The notes under the pieces were generated by a model. That model searched no databases, was not told the origin of the DNA, and saw only the letters and a list, made by a program, of their open reading frames with translations. DNA of 64,000 nucleotides from Aureivirga sp. CE67 (GTDB lineage: Bacteria > Bacteroidota > Bacteroidia > Flavobacteriales > Flavobacteriaceae). Below are positions 45,754-55,066 of this stretch, in pieces (position 1 is the stretch's first letter; each line of letters opens with the position of its first letter). The stretch lies in assembly GCF_015767245.1 (NCBI RefSeq), contig NZ_JADOTV010000005.1, forward strand, positions 151,784 to 215,783. The letters are read 5' to 3'. Made by a program: the position numbers and the translations under genes.

Positions 45754-46743
45754 TTATACTAAATCATTCGCAACTAAATATTCTGCGATTTGTATTGCGT
45801 TGGTAGCAGCTCCTTTTCTTAAATTATCAGAAACAATCCACATGTTAACTGTATTTTCTTGAGAATAATCACGACGAATTCTTCCTACAAATACTTCGTT
45901 TTTACCTTCTGCATAAATTGGCATTGGGTATGTGTTTGTATCAATATTATCTTGAACAACAATTCCGTCTGTGTCGTTTAACATCTTACGAATATCTGAT
46001 TCAGAAAAATCGTTTTCAAACTCGATGTTTACACTTTCACTATGTCCTCCAACAACTGGAATTCTTACTGCTGTAGCAGTAATTTTTAAACTATCATCAC
46101 CTAAAATTTTCTTAGGCTCTCTTGTTAGTTTTAATTCCTCTTTTGTATATCCGTTATCTTCGAAAACATCACAATGTGGAATGGCATTTTTGTGAATTGG
46201 ATAATGGTAAGCCATATCTCCTTGCTTGTTTTCATATTCATTTTCTAATTGTTGTACAGCTTTTACACCAGTTCCAGTAATAGATTGGTAAGTAGAAACA
46301 ATTACTCTTTTGATTCTATATTTTTTATGAAGTGGAGCTAAAGTCATTACCAATTGAATTGTAGAACAATTTGGGTTTGCAATGATTTTATCTTCTTTTG
46401 TCAATTCATTTGCATTGATTTCTGGAACCACTAATTTATGATCAGGATGCATTCTCCAAGCAGAAGAATTATCAATTACAGTAATTCCTGCTTCTGCAAA
46501 TTTTGGAGCCCACTCTAAAGAAGTTCCTCCACCAGCTGAAAAAATTGCAATCTCTGGTTTTAAAGAAATAGCTTGTTGCATTCCTACAATCTTATAGGAA
46601 TTTCCCTTAAAACTAATTTCTTTTCCGATAGATCTTTCGGAAGCAACAGGGATTAACTCAGTAATAGGAAAGTTTCTTTCCTCTAAAACTTTTAACATAA
46701 CGCTACCTACCATTCCAGTAGCGCCAACTACAGCTATTTTCAT
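45754..46743 (-). CDS. asd: Aspartate-semialdehyde dehydrogenase
   Basis: The protein has 329 residues. NADP motif VVGATGMVGSVMLKVL; DNSSAWRM; catalytic Cys126 in ANPNCSTIQ; and a His in VVGGHSESVNIEF. It reduces aspartyl phosphate to the semialdehyde for lysine/diaminopimelate, threonine and methionine synthesis. It is transcribed alone from a good -7 box and ends at a terminator. Confidence 0.96.
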   Translation of the reverse strand: MKIAVVGATGMVGSVMLKVLEERNFPITELIPVASERSIGKEISFKGNSYKIVGMQQAISLKPEIAIFSAGGGTSLEWAPKFAEAGITVIDNSSAWRMHPDHKLVVPEINANELTKEDKIIANPNCSTIQLVMTLAPLHKKYRIKRVIVSTYQSITGTGVKAVQQLENEYENKQGDMAYHYPIHKNAIPHCDVFEDNGYTKEELKLTREPKKILGDDSLKITATAVRIPVVGGHSESVNIEFENDFSESDIRKMLNDTDGIVVQDNIDTNTYPMPIYAEGKNEVFVGRIRRDYSQENTVNMWIVSDNLRKGAATNAIQIAEYLVANDLV

Positions 46744-46817
46744 TTTTATTAGTTATTATATTGTATAATTTTTTGCAAATTTTCGGAATTAATTGATTAA
46801 TTCCTAATCATCTATCG

Positions 46818-46825
46818 CAAATGTA
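46818..46825 (-). promoter_or_regulatory. -7 box of asd
   Basis: TACATTTG on the minus strand, 74 bases before the ATG at 46743. The remaining gap up to 47008 is AT-rich with no other feature. Confidence 0.45.
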
Positions 46826-47008
46826 CAAAAAAGAACACCTTGTGCTATTTTTTATTTAAATTTATATTTTAACAGTTATAAATAACAAATTGTATTATAT
46901 GAAACAATTAAAATAAAACCATGTAAATATAACTTTCTTCTCCAATTTCGTATTGATTTTTAACTTAACTTTAATAGAATCGAATGTGAATCAAACACTT
47001 ATAGAGTT

Positions 47009-47923
47009 ATGAGAAAATTTATACTATTTATAATTATATCAATTTTTACTTTTCAAGTAAATGCACAAAGAGTAAGTTTAGAGTTAAACTTAGAGAAAGG
47101 AAAAATATATTATCAAAAATCTGTTAATACAACAGAAGTTGACCAAAAAGTTCAGGGAATGGACATAAATGTGAAGGTCAAAACAAGTTCTACTATCGGT
47201 TTTAAAGTAATGGATTTAAAAAATGATAAGTATTTAATGAACTGTGAATATGTTAGTATCATTTCAGAAATCGAGGCTCCACAAGGGAAGAAGACTGTAG
47301 ATTCTGAAAATTTAGTCCCAAATGATCCAACTTCTAAGTTTTATAATTTGTTGAAAAATGAAGAATTTCAAATAGAAATTTCAAAACACGGAAGAATTAT
47401 TTCAGTTAAAAATCTAAATGGACTTGTTGATCGAATTTTTAAAAAAGGAGAATTTTCAGAATTTGATAGAAATACTTTAAAGCAAAGTTTTGATGAAAAT
47501 TTTGGTGAAGAACAGATCAAAAGTAATATGGAATTAAATCTAAAAATTTATCCAGAAAGCAAGGTGAAAGTAGGGGATACTTGGGAAAGAAATATTACCC
47601 AAGTTTCAAATACTGAGATTGGAATGCAGAATAGTTATGAATTTATAAGTTCTTCTAAAACGGAGAATAAAATAGGAGTAAAAGGAACTTTAAAGTCAGA
47701 TGCAAATGGTTCTTTTTTCCTTTCTAATGGTGTTTATGTCAAGCCTCAAATAGAAGGAAACTACGATGCTACTATTATTTTGGATGCTAAAACAGGATGG
47801 ATAAAAAAGTTAACATCTACACAGCATTTGAAAGGAGAAACAAAAGTGAAATATACACAAGAAGGCGAAGTGGCGATGGAGATTCCGTTGATTATTCTTA
47901 CGTCTATTGAGATTACAGATTAA
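47009..47923 (+). CDS. DUF6263-like secreted protein, copy 1
   Basis: The protein has 304 residues. A signal peptide (FILFIIISIFTFQVNAQ) is followed by a beta-rich protein: VSLELNLEKGKIYYQKS, NDPTSKFYNLLKNEEFQIEI, VGDTWERNI and ILDAKTGWIKKLTSTQHLKG. This is the DUF6263 layout, a periplasmic or surface protein of unknown function. Its paralog lies directly downstream on the other strand. Confidence 0.7.
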   Translation: MRKFILFIIISIFTFQVNAQRVSLELNLEKGKIYYQKSVNTTEVDQKVQGMDINVKVKTSSTIGFKVMDLKNDKYLMNCEYVSIISEIEAPQGKKTVDSENLVPNDPTSKFYNLLKNEEFQIEISKHGRIISVKNLNGLVDRIFKKGEFSEFDRNTLKQSFDENFGEEQIKSNMELNLKIYPESKVKVGDTWERNITQVSNTEIGMQNSYEFISSSKTENKIGVKGTLKSDANGSFFLSNGVYVKPQIEGNYDATIILDAKTGWIKKLTSTQHLKGETKVKYTQEGEVAMEIPLIILTSIEITD

Positions 47924-47942
47924 ATAATCAAAAGGTATAATT

Positions 47943-47974
47943 AAAAAGGAGGTATTGAAAAATACCTCCTTTTT
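47943..47974. terminator. Shared perfect terminator with GAAA tetraloop
   Basis: AAAAAGGAGGTATT and AATACCTCCTTTTT pair perfectly around GAAA, with T runs on both strands. It serves both convergent DUF6263-like genes. Confidence 0.9.
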
Positions 47975-47982
47975 AGTTTATT

Positions 47983-48903
47983 TTAAATATCAGTAATTAT
48001 AGTTTCTGTAGTGGTTTTCATAGGAACTTTCATTTCAACTGGTCCTTCTGGGGTCGTTTTTATTTCTGTATTCCCGTCTAATTCTTGAATGATAGTAGAT
48101 TTTATAATCCAACCTGTTTTTGCATCAATAGAGATTATAGATTTTATTGTTCCAGAAAGATTAGGTTTTGCATAAAATCCATTTGTAGGAATAAAATCAG
48201 CATTAGGGTCTGTTTTCATAGTTCCATTTCCTTCAATTGTATAAGTTTTTTTCTTATCAATTTCTGTAAGTGTATATTTTGAATTTACATGAACATTGGT
48301 ATTTGTAATTATTTCATAATCGAATTCCCAAGTATCTCCAATCTTATTTTTATTATTTCCAGGAAATATTTTTGTAATTATTTCCATACTTCCTCTTAGT
48401 TTTTTTTCGTTGAATGAAGCTTCAAAAATCTGTTTTAATTGTGCAGCTTCTAAATTACTAAAATCTCCTTTTTTGAAAGTTCGATCAAAAAGTGAATCTA
48501 GGTTTTCGAAAGAAATGACTTTACCTTTTTTTGAAATCGTAACTAAAAATGATTCAGTTTTTAATAGCCTATAGAATTTAGAGGTAGGATCAAGAGCTGA
48601 TTCATCTTCTGAAGATAATGTCACCGAATTTCCAGGCATATTTACAGATGTTGCTATTTTTTCAATAGTACATTTTGTTAAATATCCGTTTTCTAGTTCT
48701 TCTAAAACTAAAAATGAAGATAGACTTTGGATATTCATTTTAACATCAACATCAACACCATTTACATTTTGATGAACTAATGATTCAATATTTGAGTTTT
48801 GTAGATATGTTTCTCCTTTTTTTAAGTTTAATTCAAGTTTCACTTTTTGTGAAAAAACAGAAAATGAACTTAATAAAATAACTAATAGTATAGCTTTTTT
48901 CAT
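47983..48903 (-). CDS. DUF6263-like secreted protein, copy 2
   Basis: The protein has 306 residues from ATG 48903. Signal peptide KKAILLVILLSSFSVFSQ, then the same order of motifs as copy 1 (VKLELNLKKGETYLQNS, DPTSKFYRLLKTESFLVTIS, IGDTWEFDY, SIDAKTGWIIKSTIIQELDG). A longer frame starting at 48927 overlaps the -7 box at 48925-48932 and is rejected. Identity to copy 1 looks moderate, so the duplication is old. Confidence 0.7.
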   Translation of the reverse strand: MKKAILLVILLSSFSVFSQKVKLELNLKKGETYLQNSNIESLVHQNVNGVDVDVKMNIQSLSSFLVLEELENGYLTKCTIEKIATSVNMPGNSVTLSSEDESALDPTSKFYRLLKTESFLVTISKKGKVISFENLDSLFDRTFKKGDFSNLEAAQLKQIFEASFNEKKLRGSMEIITKIFPGNNKNKIGDTWEFDYEIITNTNVHVNSKYTLTEIDKKKTYTIEGNGTMKTDPNADFIPTNGFYAKPNLSGTIKSIISIDAKTGWIIKSTIIQELDGNTEIKTTPEGPVEMKVPMKTTTETIITDI

Positions 48904-48924
48904 GATAAATAAATTGATTTTTTG

Positions 48925-48932
48925 CAAAGGTA
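48925..48932 (-). promoter_or_regulatory. -7 box of DUF6263-like copy 2
   Basis: TACCTTTG on the minus strand, 21 bases before the ATG at 48903; it decides the start. Confidence 0.55.
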
Positions 48933-48950
48933 TCGTTTTAATAAAATAAA

Positions 48951-48978
48951 AAAGCCAATTCCGTAAAGAATTGACTTT
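48951..48978 (-). terminator. Terminator of the heme-type TonB receptor gene
   Basis: AAAGCCAATTC and GAATTGACTTT: the only mismatch becomes G-U on the minus-strand RNA, and a T run follows there. It therefore points to termination in the minus direction. Confidence 0.75.
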
Positions 48979-49002
48979 TATGAGTTTTTATGTATGTTTT
49001 CT

Positions 49003-51474
49003 CTAAATATTGAAATAAGCACTTAAAATAAAATTTCGTCCAGGAGAACTAATTCCTGAAGCAAATTCTTTATAGTGAATGTCGAATATATTTTCAACAT
49101 TTAATTGTAAATCGATATTTTTTGTTAGACCATATTTAGAATAAAAATTAAAAGTCATCCAACTTGGGGAACCATAATATTTATCAATATCTTCCTCTGC
49201 ATTTTCATTTATAACAGGTGTCTGTTCAACATTATCAATACCTTCTATTAAATTATAATCCGACACATTTTTCTTTGCATTAAATCTACAATTTAAAGAA
49301 GTATCAAGTTTTCCATTATTATATCCAAAACCAACATTTCCGAACAAAGGAGGAATAGATGATAAAGGCGTATCTGTATCATATGTTTTTCCTTTTGTAT
49401 AGGTTAAAGAAGCATTTGTGTTCCAGTTTCCTTTTATAATTCCTTTTACAGTTAAAGTTCCACCAGCAATAAAAGCAGATCCTTTATTTACATTTGCATA
49501 AGTAACCACTTCTTCATCATCATATAAAATAGTTGGAGAATCATTTAAAGAAAAATCTTCACGAGTGATATAATCATCTAATAACGTATAATAAACATTT
49601 GCTCCAATAACGATATTTTTCTTGTTCAAATATTTTAAAATTCCGATTTCTCCAGTATAAGCATACTCTGGTTTTAAGTGAATATTTGGAACACTTACTC
49701 TTCCTGATTTTTCACGAATTTTACCAATATCATCCACATTTGGCGAACGGAAACCAGAAGAAAGTCTACTATTAAACTGTATATTTTCAAAAGGTTTGTA
49801 AACATATCCAACTGTTGCAGTAACAGCAGCATTATTTAATGTAATATCGTTATCTGGAAGTTGGATATAAGTATCATCCTCCCATTTTGCAGAAAGACTT
49901 GTTCCTGTAAAACGAACTCCCATATTTAAGGTTGATTTTTTATTGTAATCTTTTCTATAGTCTAAGTAAACTGCAGCAGTAGAATAAGTACTTCCTCCAT
50001 CTGGGTATCTAGATTGAACAACGAAATTATCTCCATATCCTATAATTGAATTTCCAGCAACATCTAAAGTTCTTCCGTAAGAATCTGAGCCAACATCGTT
50101 ATGTGTTACTTCAAATCCGTATGCTAAATTTTGCTTCTTTGAATTAAAAAGGGGTAAAAAGAAATCTCCATTTAAACTAAAAACATCTACATTTTCATCT
50201 CTATAAGCTCGTTTTAGACTAGAAAATTTTCGTTGGACTCTTGATTCATTAATATTTTGATATGCAAGTGTGATAGTTCCACTTTTCATGTATTCTTTTT
50301 CAGGAGTAATTTCGAATTGTAATGCTGTTAAGAATCTTTCTTGTGGTCCATAATACCATTCTGCAAACTTTAATTCTCCTTTTGAATATTCCGCTAGTTT
50401 ATCAAATCTTGGAATATCAGAAGATTTAGAATATTGGAAATTTACGGTAACATTTGTTCTTTCAGAAAAAGGAATAAAGATTTTTTGAATGAAATCTGTT
50501 TGAGAATATCCTGTGTTTTTCTGAATATGAGAATCATTGTTTAATGATGGATTTTCGGTATAATAAGTATCCGTATTTTGAGAATAATCTTTTACAAGTC
50601 CCCAATCATCAAAATCATGGTTTCTATTTTTCCCCATTCTTAAATCTCCGAATTTACTATGTGTGAAACTTGTAAATGTTGCAAATTTTTTATGTTGTAA
50701 TTCTAGGTTAAAGTGATTTGTAAATTCCTCATTCACGCTACCAAATCTCGAAAAAACACCTGCTTTGTATTTGAATTTATTATCAGATGTTCTAGGTTTT
50801 TTTGTGTAATAATGGACAACACCACCAAGTGCATCTGAACCATAAAGTACAGAAGATGGCCCGAATAAAATTTCCGTTCTTTCTAAAACAGAAGGGGCGA
50901 TAGTGATAGAATTTTGAAGATGTCCTGTTCTGTAAATAGCATTATTCATTCGAATTCCATCTACAACCAATAAAACTCTATTTGCTTCCAATCCACGAAT
51001 TACAGGACTTCCACCACCAAATTGAGATTTTTGAACCTTTACACCCGGTAGTTTATCTAATAAATCTGCTGAAGATTGTGGAGTTAATTTCTCTATTTCA
51101 AATCTTGTAGCAATTACAACTTGCTCAGCAACTTCATCACGACTTAATTTTCCTCTAGAAGCAGAAAGTATAATTTCGTTTAATTGTTCTGATTTTTTAT
51201 GAAGATATATTGCAGGATTATGAAGATTGATATCTTTTTTTATAATTTGAAATTCATCATAGTTGATATGATTAAAAAACAGCGTGTCTTGCTCTTGAAA
51301 TTCAGTAATATCAGCATATCCTTTATCATTAGTATAGACATATTTTTTTCCATCGAAATTATAGATATCTACATGAGAAATAGGGGATAATGTTCCTGAT
51401 TCATATACCCTAATTTTTTGTGCAAAAACAGTGAATTGTATAAAAAAAAGAAACAATAATAATTTTTGATTCAT
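49003..51474 (-). CDS. TonB-dependent receptor, hemoglobin/heme type
   Basis: The protein has 823 residues. A signal peptide (LLLFLFFIQFTVFAQ) precedes a short carboxypeptidase-like domain. The plug has GGGSPVIRGLEANRVLLVVD and RTGHLQNSITIAPSVLERTE, then GPSSVLYGSDALGGVVHYYT, which fits the hemoglobin/transferrin receptor family. The barrel ends GISSPGRNFILSAYFNI. The ATG overlaps the recO stop (ATGA), so it is translated from the porZ-recO message. The ligand (heme or hemoglobin) is inferred. Confidence 0.85.
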   Translation of the reverse strand: MNQKLLLFLFFIQFTVFAQKIRVYESGTLSPISHVDIYNFDGKKYVYTNDKGYADITEFQEQDTLFFNHINYDEFQIIKKDINLHNPAIYLHKKSEQLNEIILSASRGKLSRDEVAEQVVIATRFEIEKLTPQSSADLLDKLPGVKVQKSQFGGGSPVIRGLEANRVLLVVDGIRMNNAIYRTGHLQNSITIAPSVLERTEILFGPSSVLYGSDALGGVVHYYTKKPRTSDNKFKYKAGVFSRFGSVNEEFTNHFNLELQHKKFATFTSFTHSKFGDLRMGKNRNHDFDDWGLVKDYSQNTDTYYTENPSLNNDSHIQKNTGYSQTDFIQKIFIPFSERTNVTVNFQYSKSSDIPRFDKLAEYSKGELKFAEWYYGPQERFLTALQFEITPEKEYMKSGTITLAYQNINESRVQRKFSSLKRAYRDENVDVFSLNGDFFLPLFNSKKQNLAYGFEVTHNDVGSDSYGRTLDVAGNSIIGYGDNFVVQSRYPDGGSTYSTAAVYLDYRKDYNKKSTLNMGVRFTGTSLSAKWEDDTYIQLPDNDITLNNAAVTATVGYVYKPFENIQFNSRLSSGFRSPNVDDIGKIREKSGRVSVPNIHLKPEYAYTGEIGILKYLNKKNIVIGANVYYTLLDDYITREDFSLNDSPTILYDDEEVVTYANVNKGSAFIAGGTLTVKGIIKGNWNTNASLTYTKGKTYDTDTPLSSIPPLFGNVGFGYNNGKLDTSLNCRFNAKKNVSDYNLIEGIDNVEQTPVINENAEEDIDKYYGSPSWMTFNFYSKYGLTKNIDLQLNVENIFDIHYKEFASGISSPGRNFILSAYFNI

Positions 51475-52187
51475 TGGAAAATCGATTTTAATATATCTAG
51501 AGATTTGGGTTTTTTAAAATTTGCAATATGTAATTCATAGAATCTTAACAATAAATCTAGTAGATTTTGTCTTTCAATGTTTGTAAAATATTGCATTGAA
51601 ATCCCATCAAATTTTATGCCTTCCAACTGTTTAAAAATTGTTAAATTTTCACCTTCAATACATTCAAAATCAAATTGATTTGTAAATCGTCCTTCTTTTA
51701 AATCAAAATAATTTGCATTTTTTTCGCTTAAATCTGGAAAAAAGCCTAAAAATCTGGTTAATTTAAACAGGAATAAAATATGAAAATTAGCAACTTTATC
51801 TTGAGTGTCAAACCATTTCAAACTATGTTCTATATACTCAAATAGTTCTTTATGTTCTGATTCTTCTTTTAGAGACATTTGCAAAACTTCCGACAAAAAT
51901 AAAATAATTGTTTGCTTTACAATACTGATATAGATATTTTTATAATGATAGACATCCGTAACTTCCTTAATAAAATTCATATCTCCTTTTTTTGAAGGAT
52001 TTGTTACGATATTAAGAATTGTTAAAGGTTGAAAGTAGGCTGCTTTGATTTTTCCTTTTTTGTTACTCAGAACTCCTTTTAAAAGGTAAGTCTGATTACC
52101 AAATTGTTCTGTATAACATTTGACAATCAGACTTGTGTCTTTATATTTTATAGCTTGAAGAACTATTGCTTTTGTTTTGGAACTCAT
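51471..52187 (-). CDS. recO: DNA repair protein RecO
   Basis: The protein has 238 residues. The N-terminal OB fold is KTKAIVLQAIKYKDTSLIVK and FGNQTYLLKGVL, and a helical C-terminal domain follows, without the usual zinc Cys cluster. It helps load RecA during gap repair. It starts four bases after porZ ends and overlaps the TonB receptor start by four bases. Confidence 0.9.
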   Translation of the reverse strand: MSSKTKAIVLQAIKYKDTSLIVKCYTEQFGNQTYLLKGVLSNKKGKIKAAYFQPLTILNIVTNPSKKGDMNFIKEVTDVYHYKNIYISIVKQTIILFLSEVLQMSLKEESEHKELFEYIEHSLKWFDTQDKVANFHILFLFKLTRFLGFFPDLSEKNANYFDLKEGRFTNQFDFECIEGENLTIFKQLEGIKFDGISMQYFTNIERQNLLDLLLRFYELHIANFKKPKSLDILKSIFQ

Positions 52188-52191
52188 GTGC

Positions 52192-54474
52192 CTAATTTAC
52201 AATCGCAATTTTAGTCATTTGTGTTTCACTACGGTCTTCTGTAGTTAGTAATACAATATAGATTCCAGAAGCAACTTTTCTACCAGCAAGGTTTCTTTTA
52301 TTCCATACAATTTTACCTCCGGTTGTAGATTCTCCTTCATCTGCATTTGCTTCGAACACAAGATTACCAGCAACATCTAATATTTTTACATTTGTTCCTT
52401 TTGGTAAATGTGTTCCATATCTACCATCAATTGTTACTTCATTATGTTCTTTTGTAGCAGGATTTGGGTAGGCATATACTTCTTCTAAACCATCCGAAAA
52501 AGGTACTACATTACTATTATAAGCTACAAGACCTTTATCTGTTAAGAAATAAACTTTACCATTTATATTATCAATTTTTACTTTTAAAATAGTATTAGAA
52601 GGAAGTGGTGAATTATCTTTTGTGAAAATATTTAAAGTTTCTTCACCCGAAGAATTTGTATTGATAACTCCACTGTTTCTAGTTCCAAACCATTTATTAT
52701 CGGATCCATCAATTGCAATAGAATTAATAACTTGTTCACCTAAAAGTTTCTTTGGAATACCATCATCTAAAATAATAACAGGTTCTGCAGCATATTGATT
52801 TACATTTACTACGTTTGGAGCATTTCTATAAACTACCAAACCTAATTTTGTTCCAATCCACATTGTGTTGTCAGAATCAATAGCAATAGTTCTTACGTTT
52901 TCACTAGGTAAGTTTCCTTTAGAAGAATTCAGAGAGAATCTTTTTGTAATATTATCATTAGGATTATATGCAACTAAACCTAAATTATTTGTTCCAACCC
53001 AGATAGTATTAGTTTCATCAATTACCATTTCATTGATCCCATAATTTGTATTAAGAGTAGGAACTTCATAGCTTGTCCATTCTCCATCAACAGAATATTT
53101 ATGAATATTCCTAACATTCCAAGAGTTTGAAACCCATAAATTACCATCTCTATCAAAACTTTTTCCATCAATTCTTATTTCTCTGTAATTTGTCGTTAAT
53201 GATTCTAAAGTCGAATTAGTTTCATTCCAAACTTGAATAGGCTCATCATTTTCAGTAACTAATATTCCTTCTCCCCAAGAACTGTAATAAGCAATTTCTG
53301 GATTTTCTGGACTAATTGTTATACTTACTAAATCAGTCATTTTTAAATTTTCATCATAAGGAATATTATTCCAAGTCTCTCCATCAAAATGGCTATATCC
53401 TGCTCTTTTCTCTTCTGGAGTATAAATTTGATTATATCCACCATATACTGCCCAAATATTATGATTTTGAGATTCTAATGAAAATATTTTATTTGAAGAA
53501 GGTCCATCAGGATGAATTTTAAGCATATTTACGAAAGAATAAATAGAAGAATTTAAAATTCCTTTACTATCAGTTGCTACATAAAATTTATTTTCATAAG
53601 TATATGAATTATTAACTCTGAATTTTAAACCATTGATTCCTGTTCCTACACCTGAAAGAGTATTATAATTTGAGTCAAGTACATTCATCCCAAATTCAAA
53701 AGATACAACCAATTGTTCAGTGTTAGAAGTAAGATTAATAATATCATTACTTCTAGTAGATTTTAAAACCAACACATCATTTTCTATTTTAAATATTTGT
53801 TTTCCAATTCCAACGTTAATATTGTTTTGAAAAACAGCAATAGCGTTTATTTCAGAACTAGATATTTTTTCCCAATTATTAGAATCAATTAAGAATTCAC
53901 TCGTAACATCAGCTTTAAATAAACCATCAGAAGTTGCTGCATAAATATCATTATCTAAAATTACTGTTTTAACTACTTTTGTTTCCGTGGAGTTTGTATT
54001 GATGAAAAAAGTAGATCCAAACTCTAATTTTTCTAGATTATATTCTACAATTCCAAAAGAAGTAGAAATAAATAATCTATTTTCATATTGAGTAATGTGG
54101 TTGATACTTTTATCTCCGATAAAGTTGAAGTTGACAATATCTTTTGCAATATGAATTTTACGGTCTTTTTCTATAATTTCTAACAAACCATTATCATGTC
54201 CAAGAACAATTCTTTCAATATCTTCGTCATAAAAAATAGAAGTAATAATATCTCCAGAAAGACCTTGAACAGTAGAAATTGTTTCATATGTTTTTTCGTC
54301 TTCATTATAAATGAACAAAGCATTATCTGATATAGCGTAAATTGTTCGATCTACTTTTACAAAATCTTTTACATTATTGTATGAATAAAATGCTTCCCAT
54401 TTTTCGCTGTAATCTACTTGAGCATAGGAATTAAAAAAAGTGGTTAATAGAATTAAGAATAAAATTTTTTTCAT
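52192..54474 (-). CDS. porZ: Type IX secretion protein PorZ
   Basis: The protein has 760 residues. A signal peptide (ILFLILLTTFFNSYAQ) is followed by two beta-propellers built from two-component-regulator-like blades (repeated GLF/GLV, NTMWIGTKLGLVVYRN, NTIWVGTNNLGLVAYNP), then a C-terminal sorting-type domain (YAYPNPATKEHNEVTIDGRY ... KVASGIYIVLL). This is the PorZ layout: a cell-surface part of the complex that attaches A-LPS to type IX cargo. Adjacency to recO agrees with other flavobacteria as I recall them. Confidence 0.85.
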   Translation of the reverse strand: MKKILFLILLTTFFNSYAQVDYSEKWEAFYSYNNVKDFVKVDRTIYAISDNALFIYNEDEKTYETISTVQGLSGDIITSIFYDEDIERIVLGHDNGLLEIIEKDRKIHIAKDIVNFNFIGDKSINHITQYENRLFISTSFGIVEYNLEKLEFGSTFFINTNSTETKVVKTVILDNDIYAATSDGLFKADVTSEFLIDSNNWEKISSSEINAIAVFQNNINVGIGKQIFKIENDVLVLKSTRSNDIINLTSNTEQLVVSFEFGMNVLDSNYNTLSGVGTGINGLKFRVNNSYTYENKFYVATDSKGILNSSIYSFVNMLKIHPDGPSSNKIFSLESQNHNIWAVYGGYNQIYTPEEKRAGYSHFDGETWNNIPYDENLKMTDLVSITISPENPEIAYYSSWGEGILVTENDEPIQVWNETNSTLESLTTNYREIRIDGKSFDRDGNLWVSNSWNVRNIHKYSVDGEWTSYEVPTLNTNYGINEMVIDETNTIWVGTNNLGLVAYNPNDNITKRFSLNSSKGNLPSENVRTIAIDSDNTMWIGTKLGLVVYRNAPNVVNVNQYAAEPVIILDDGIPKKLLGEQVINSIAIDGSDNKWFGTRNSGVINTNSSGEETLNIFTKDNSPLPSNTILKVKIDNINGKVYFLTDKGLVAYNSNVVPFSDGLEEVYAYPNPATKEHNEVTIDGRYGTHLPKGTNVKILDVAGNLVFEANADEGESTTGGKIVWNKRNLAGRKVASGIYIVLLTTEDRSETQMTKIAIVN

Positions 54475-54496
54475 TTTTAAGTGTATGGATTTTGTT

Positions 54497-54504
54497 CAAA
54501 TATA
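54497..54504 (-). promoter_or_regulatory. -7 box of the porZ-recO-receptor operon
   Basis: TATATTTG on the minus strand, 22 bases before the porZ ATG at 54474. Confidence 0.55.
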
Positions 54505-54560
54505 TCTATAATTAACGTAAAGAAGAAAAGTATTATTTTAGTAATTGAAAAATCTTTAAA

Positions 54561-55028
54561 ATGCAGGAAATAGAACGAAAATTTTTAGTCAAAAACGATG
54601 ATTTTAAAAAAGAAGCTTTTGATAAAAAATATATAAAACAAGCTTTTTTAAATTCAGATAAAAACAGAACTGTACGAGTTCGTGTTAAAGATGAAGAAGC
54701 CTTTTTGACAATCAAAGGAATTTCTAACCAAGAAGGAACTACAAGGTTTGAGTGGGAAAAAGAAATCTCTGTAGAAGAAGCAACATCTTTATTTCATCTT
54801 TGTGAAAAAGGAGAAATTGAAAAATATCGATTTTTAATAAAATCCGGAAAACATACTTTTGAAGTAGATGAGTTTTTAGGAGAAAACGAAGGATTGTTGA
54901 TTGCAGAAGTCGAATTAGAATCTGAAAATGAAACTTTCGAAAAACCTGATTGGTTAGGAAAAGAAGTTACTGGAGATATAAAATATTATAATTCTTGTAT
55001 CAGTAAAAATCCATATAAGAATTGGTAA
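54561..55028 (+). CDS. CYTH-domain triphosphate tunnel enzyme
   Basis: The protein has 155 residues. The EIERKFLV signature (ExExK) is at residues 3-10, followed by tunnel-wall strands RTVRVRVKDEEAFLTIKG and FEVDEFLGENEGLLIAEVEL. Bacterial members hydrolyse tripolyphosphate or related triphosphates using metal ions in the cytoplasm. It has its own terminator and no obvious partner. Confidence 0.9.
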   Translation: MQEIERKFLVKNDDFKKEAFDKKYIKQAFLNSDKNRTVRVRVKDEEAFLTIKGISNQEGTTRFEWEKEISVEEATSLFHLCEKGEIEKYRFLIKSGKHTFEVDEFLGENEGLLIAEVELESENETFEKPDWLGKEVTGDIKYYNSCISKNPYKNW

Positions 55029-55033
55029 AAGAA

Positions 55034-55063
55034 AAAACCGAAGTAAAAAGTTACTTCGGTTTT
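55034..55063. terminator. Bidirectional terminator between the CYTH and MFS genes
   Basis: AAAACCGAAGTAA pairs perfectly with TTACTTCGGTTTT; the two convergent genes end on either side. Confidence 0.85.
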
Positions 55064-55066
55064 GTT

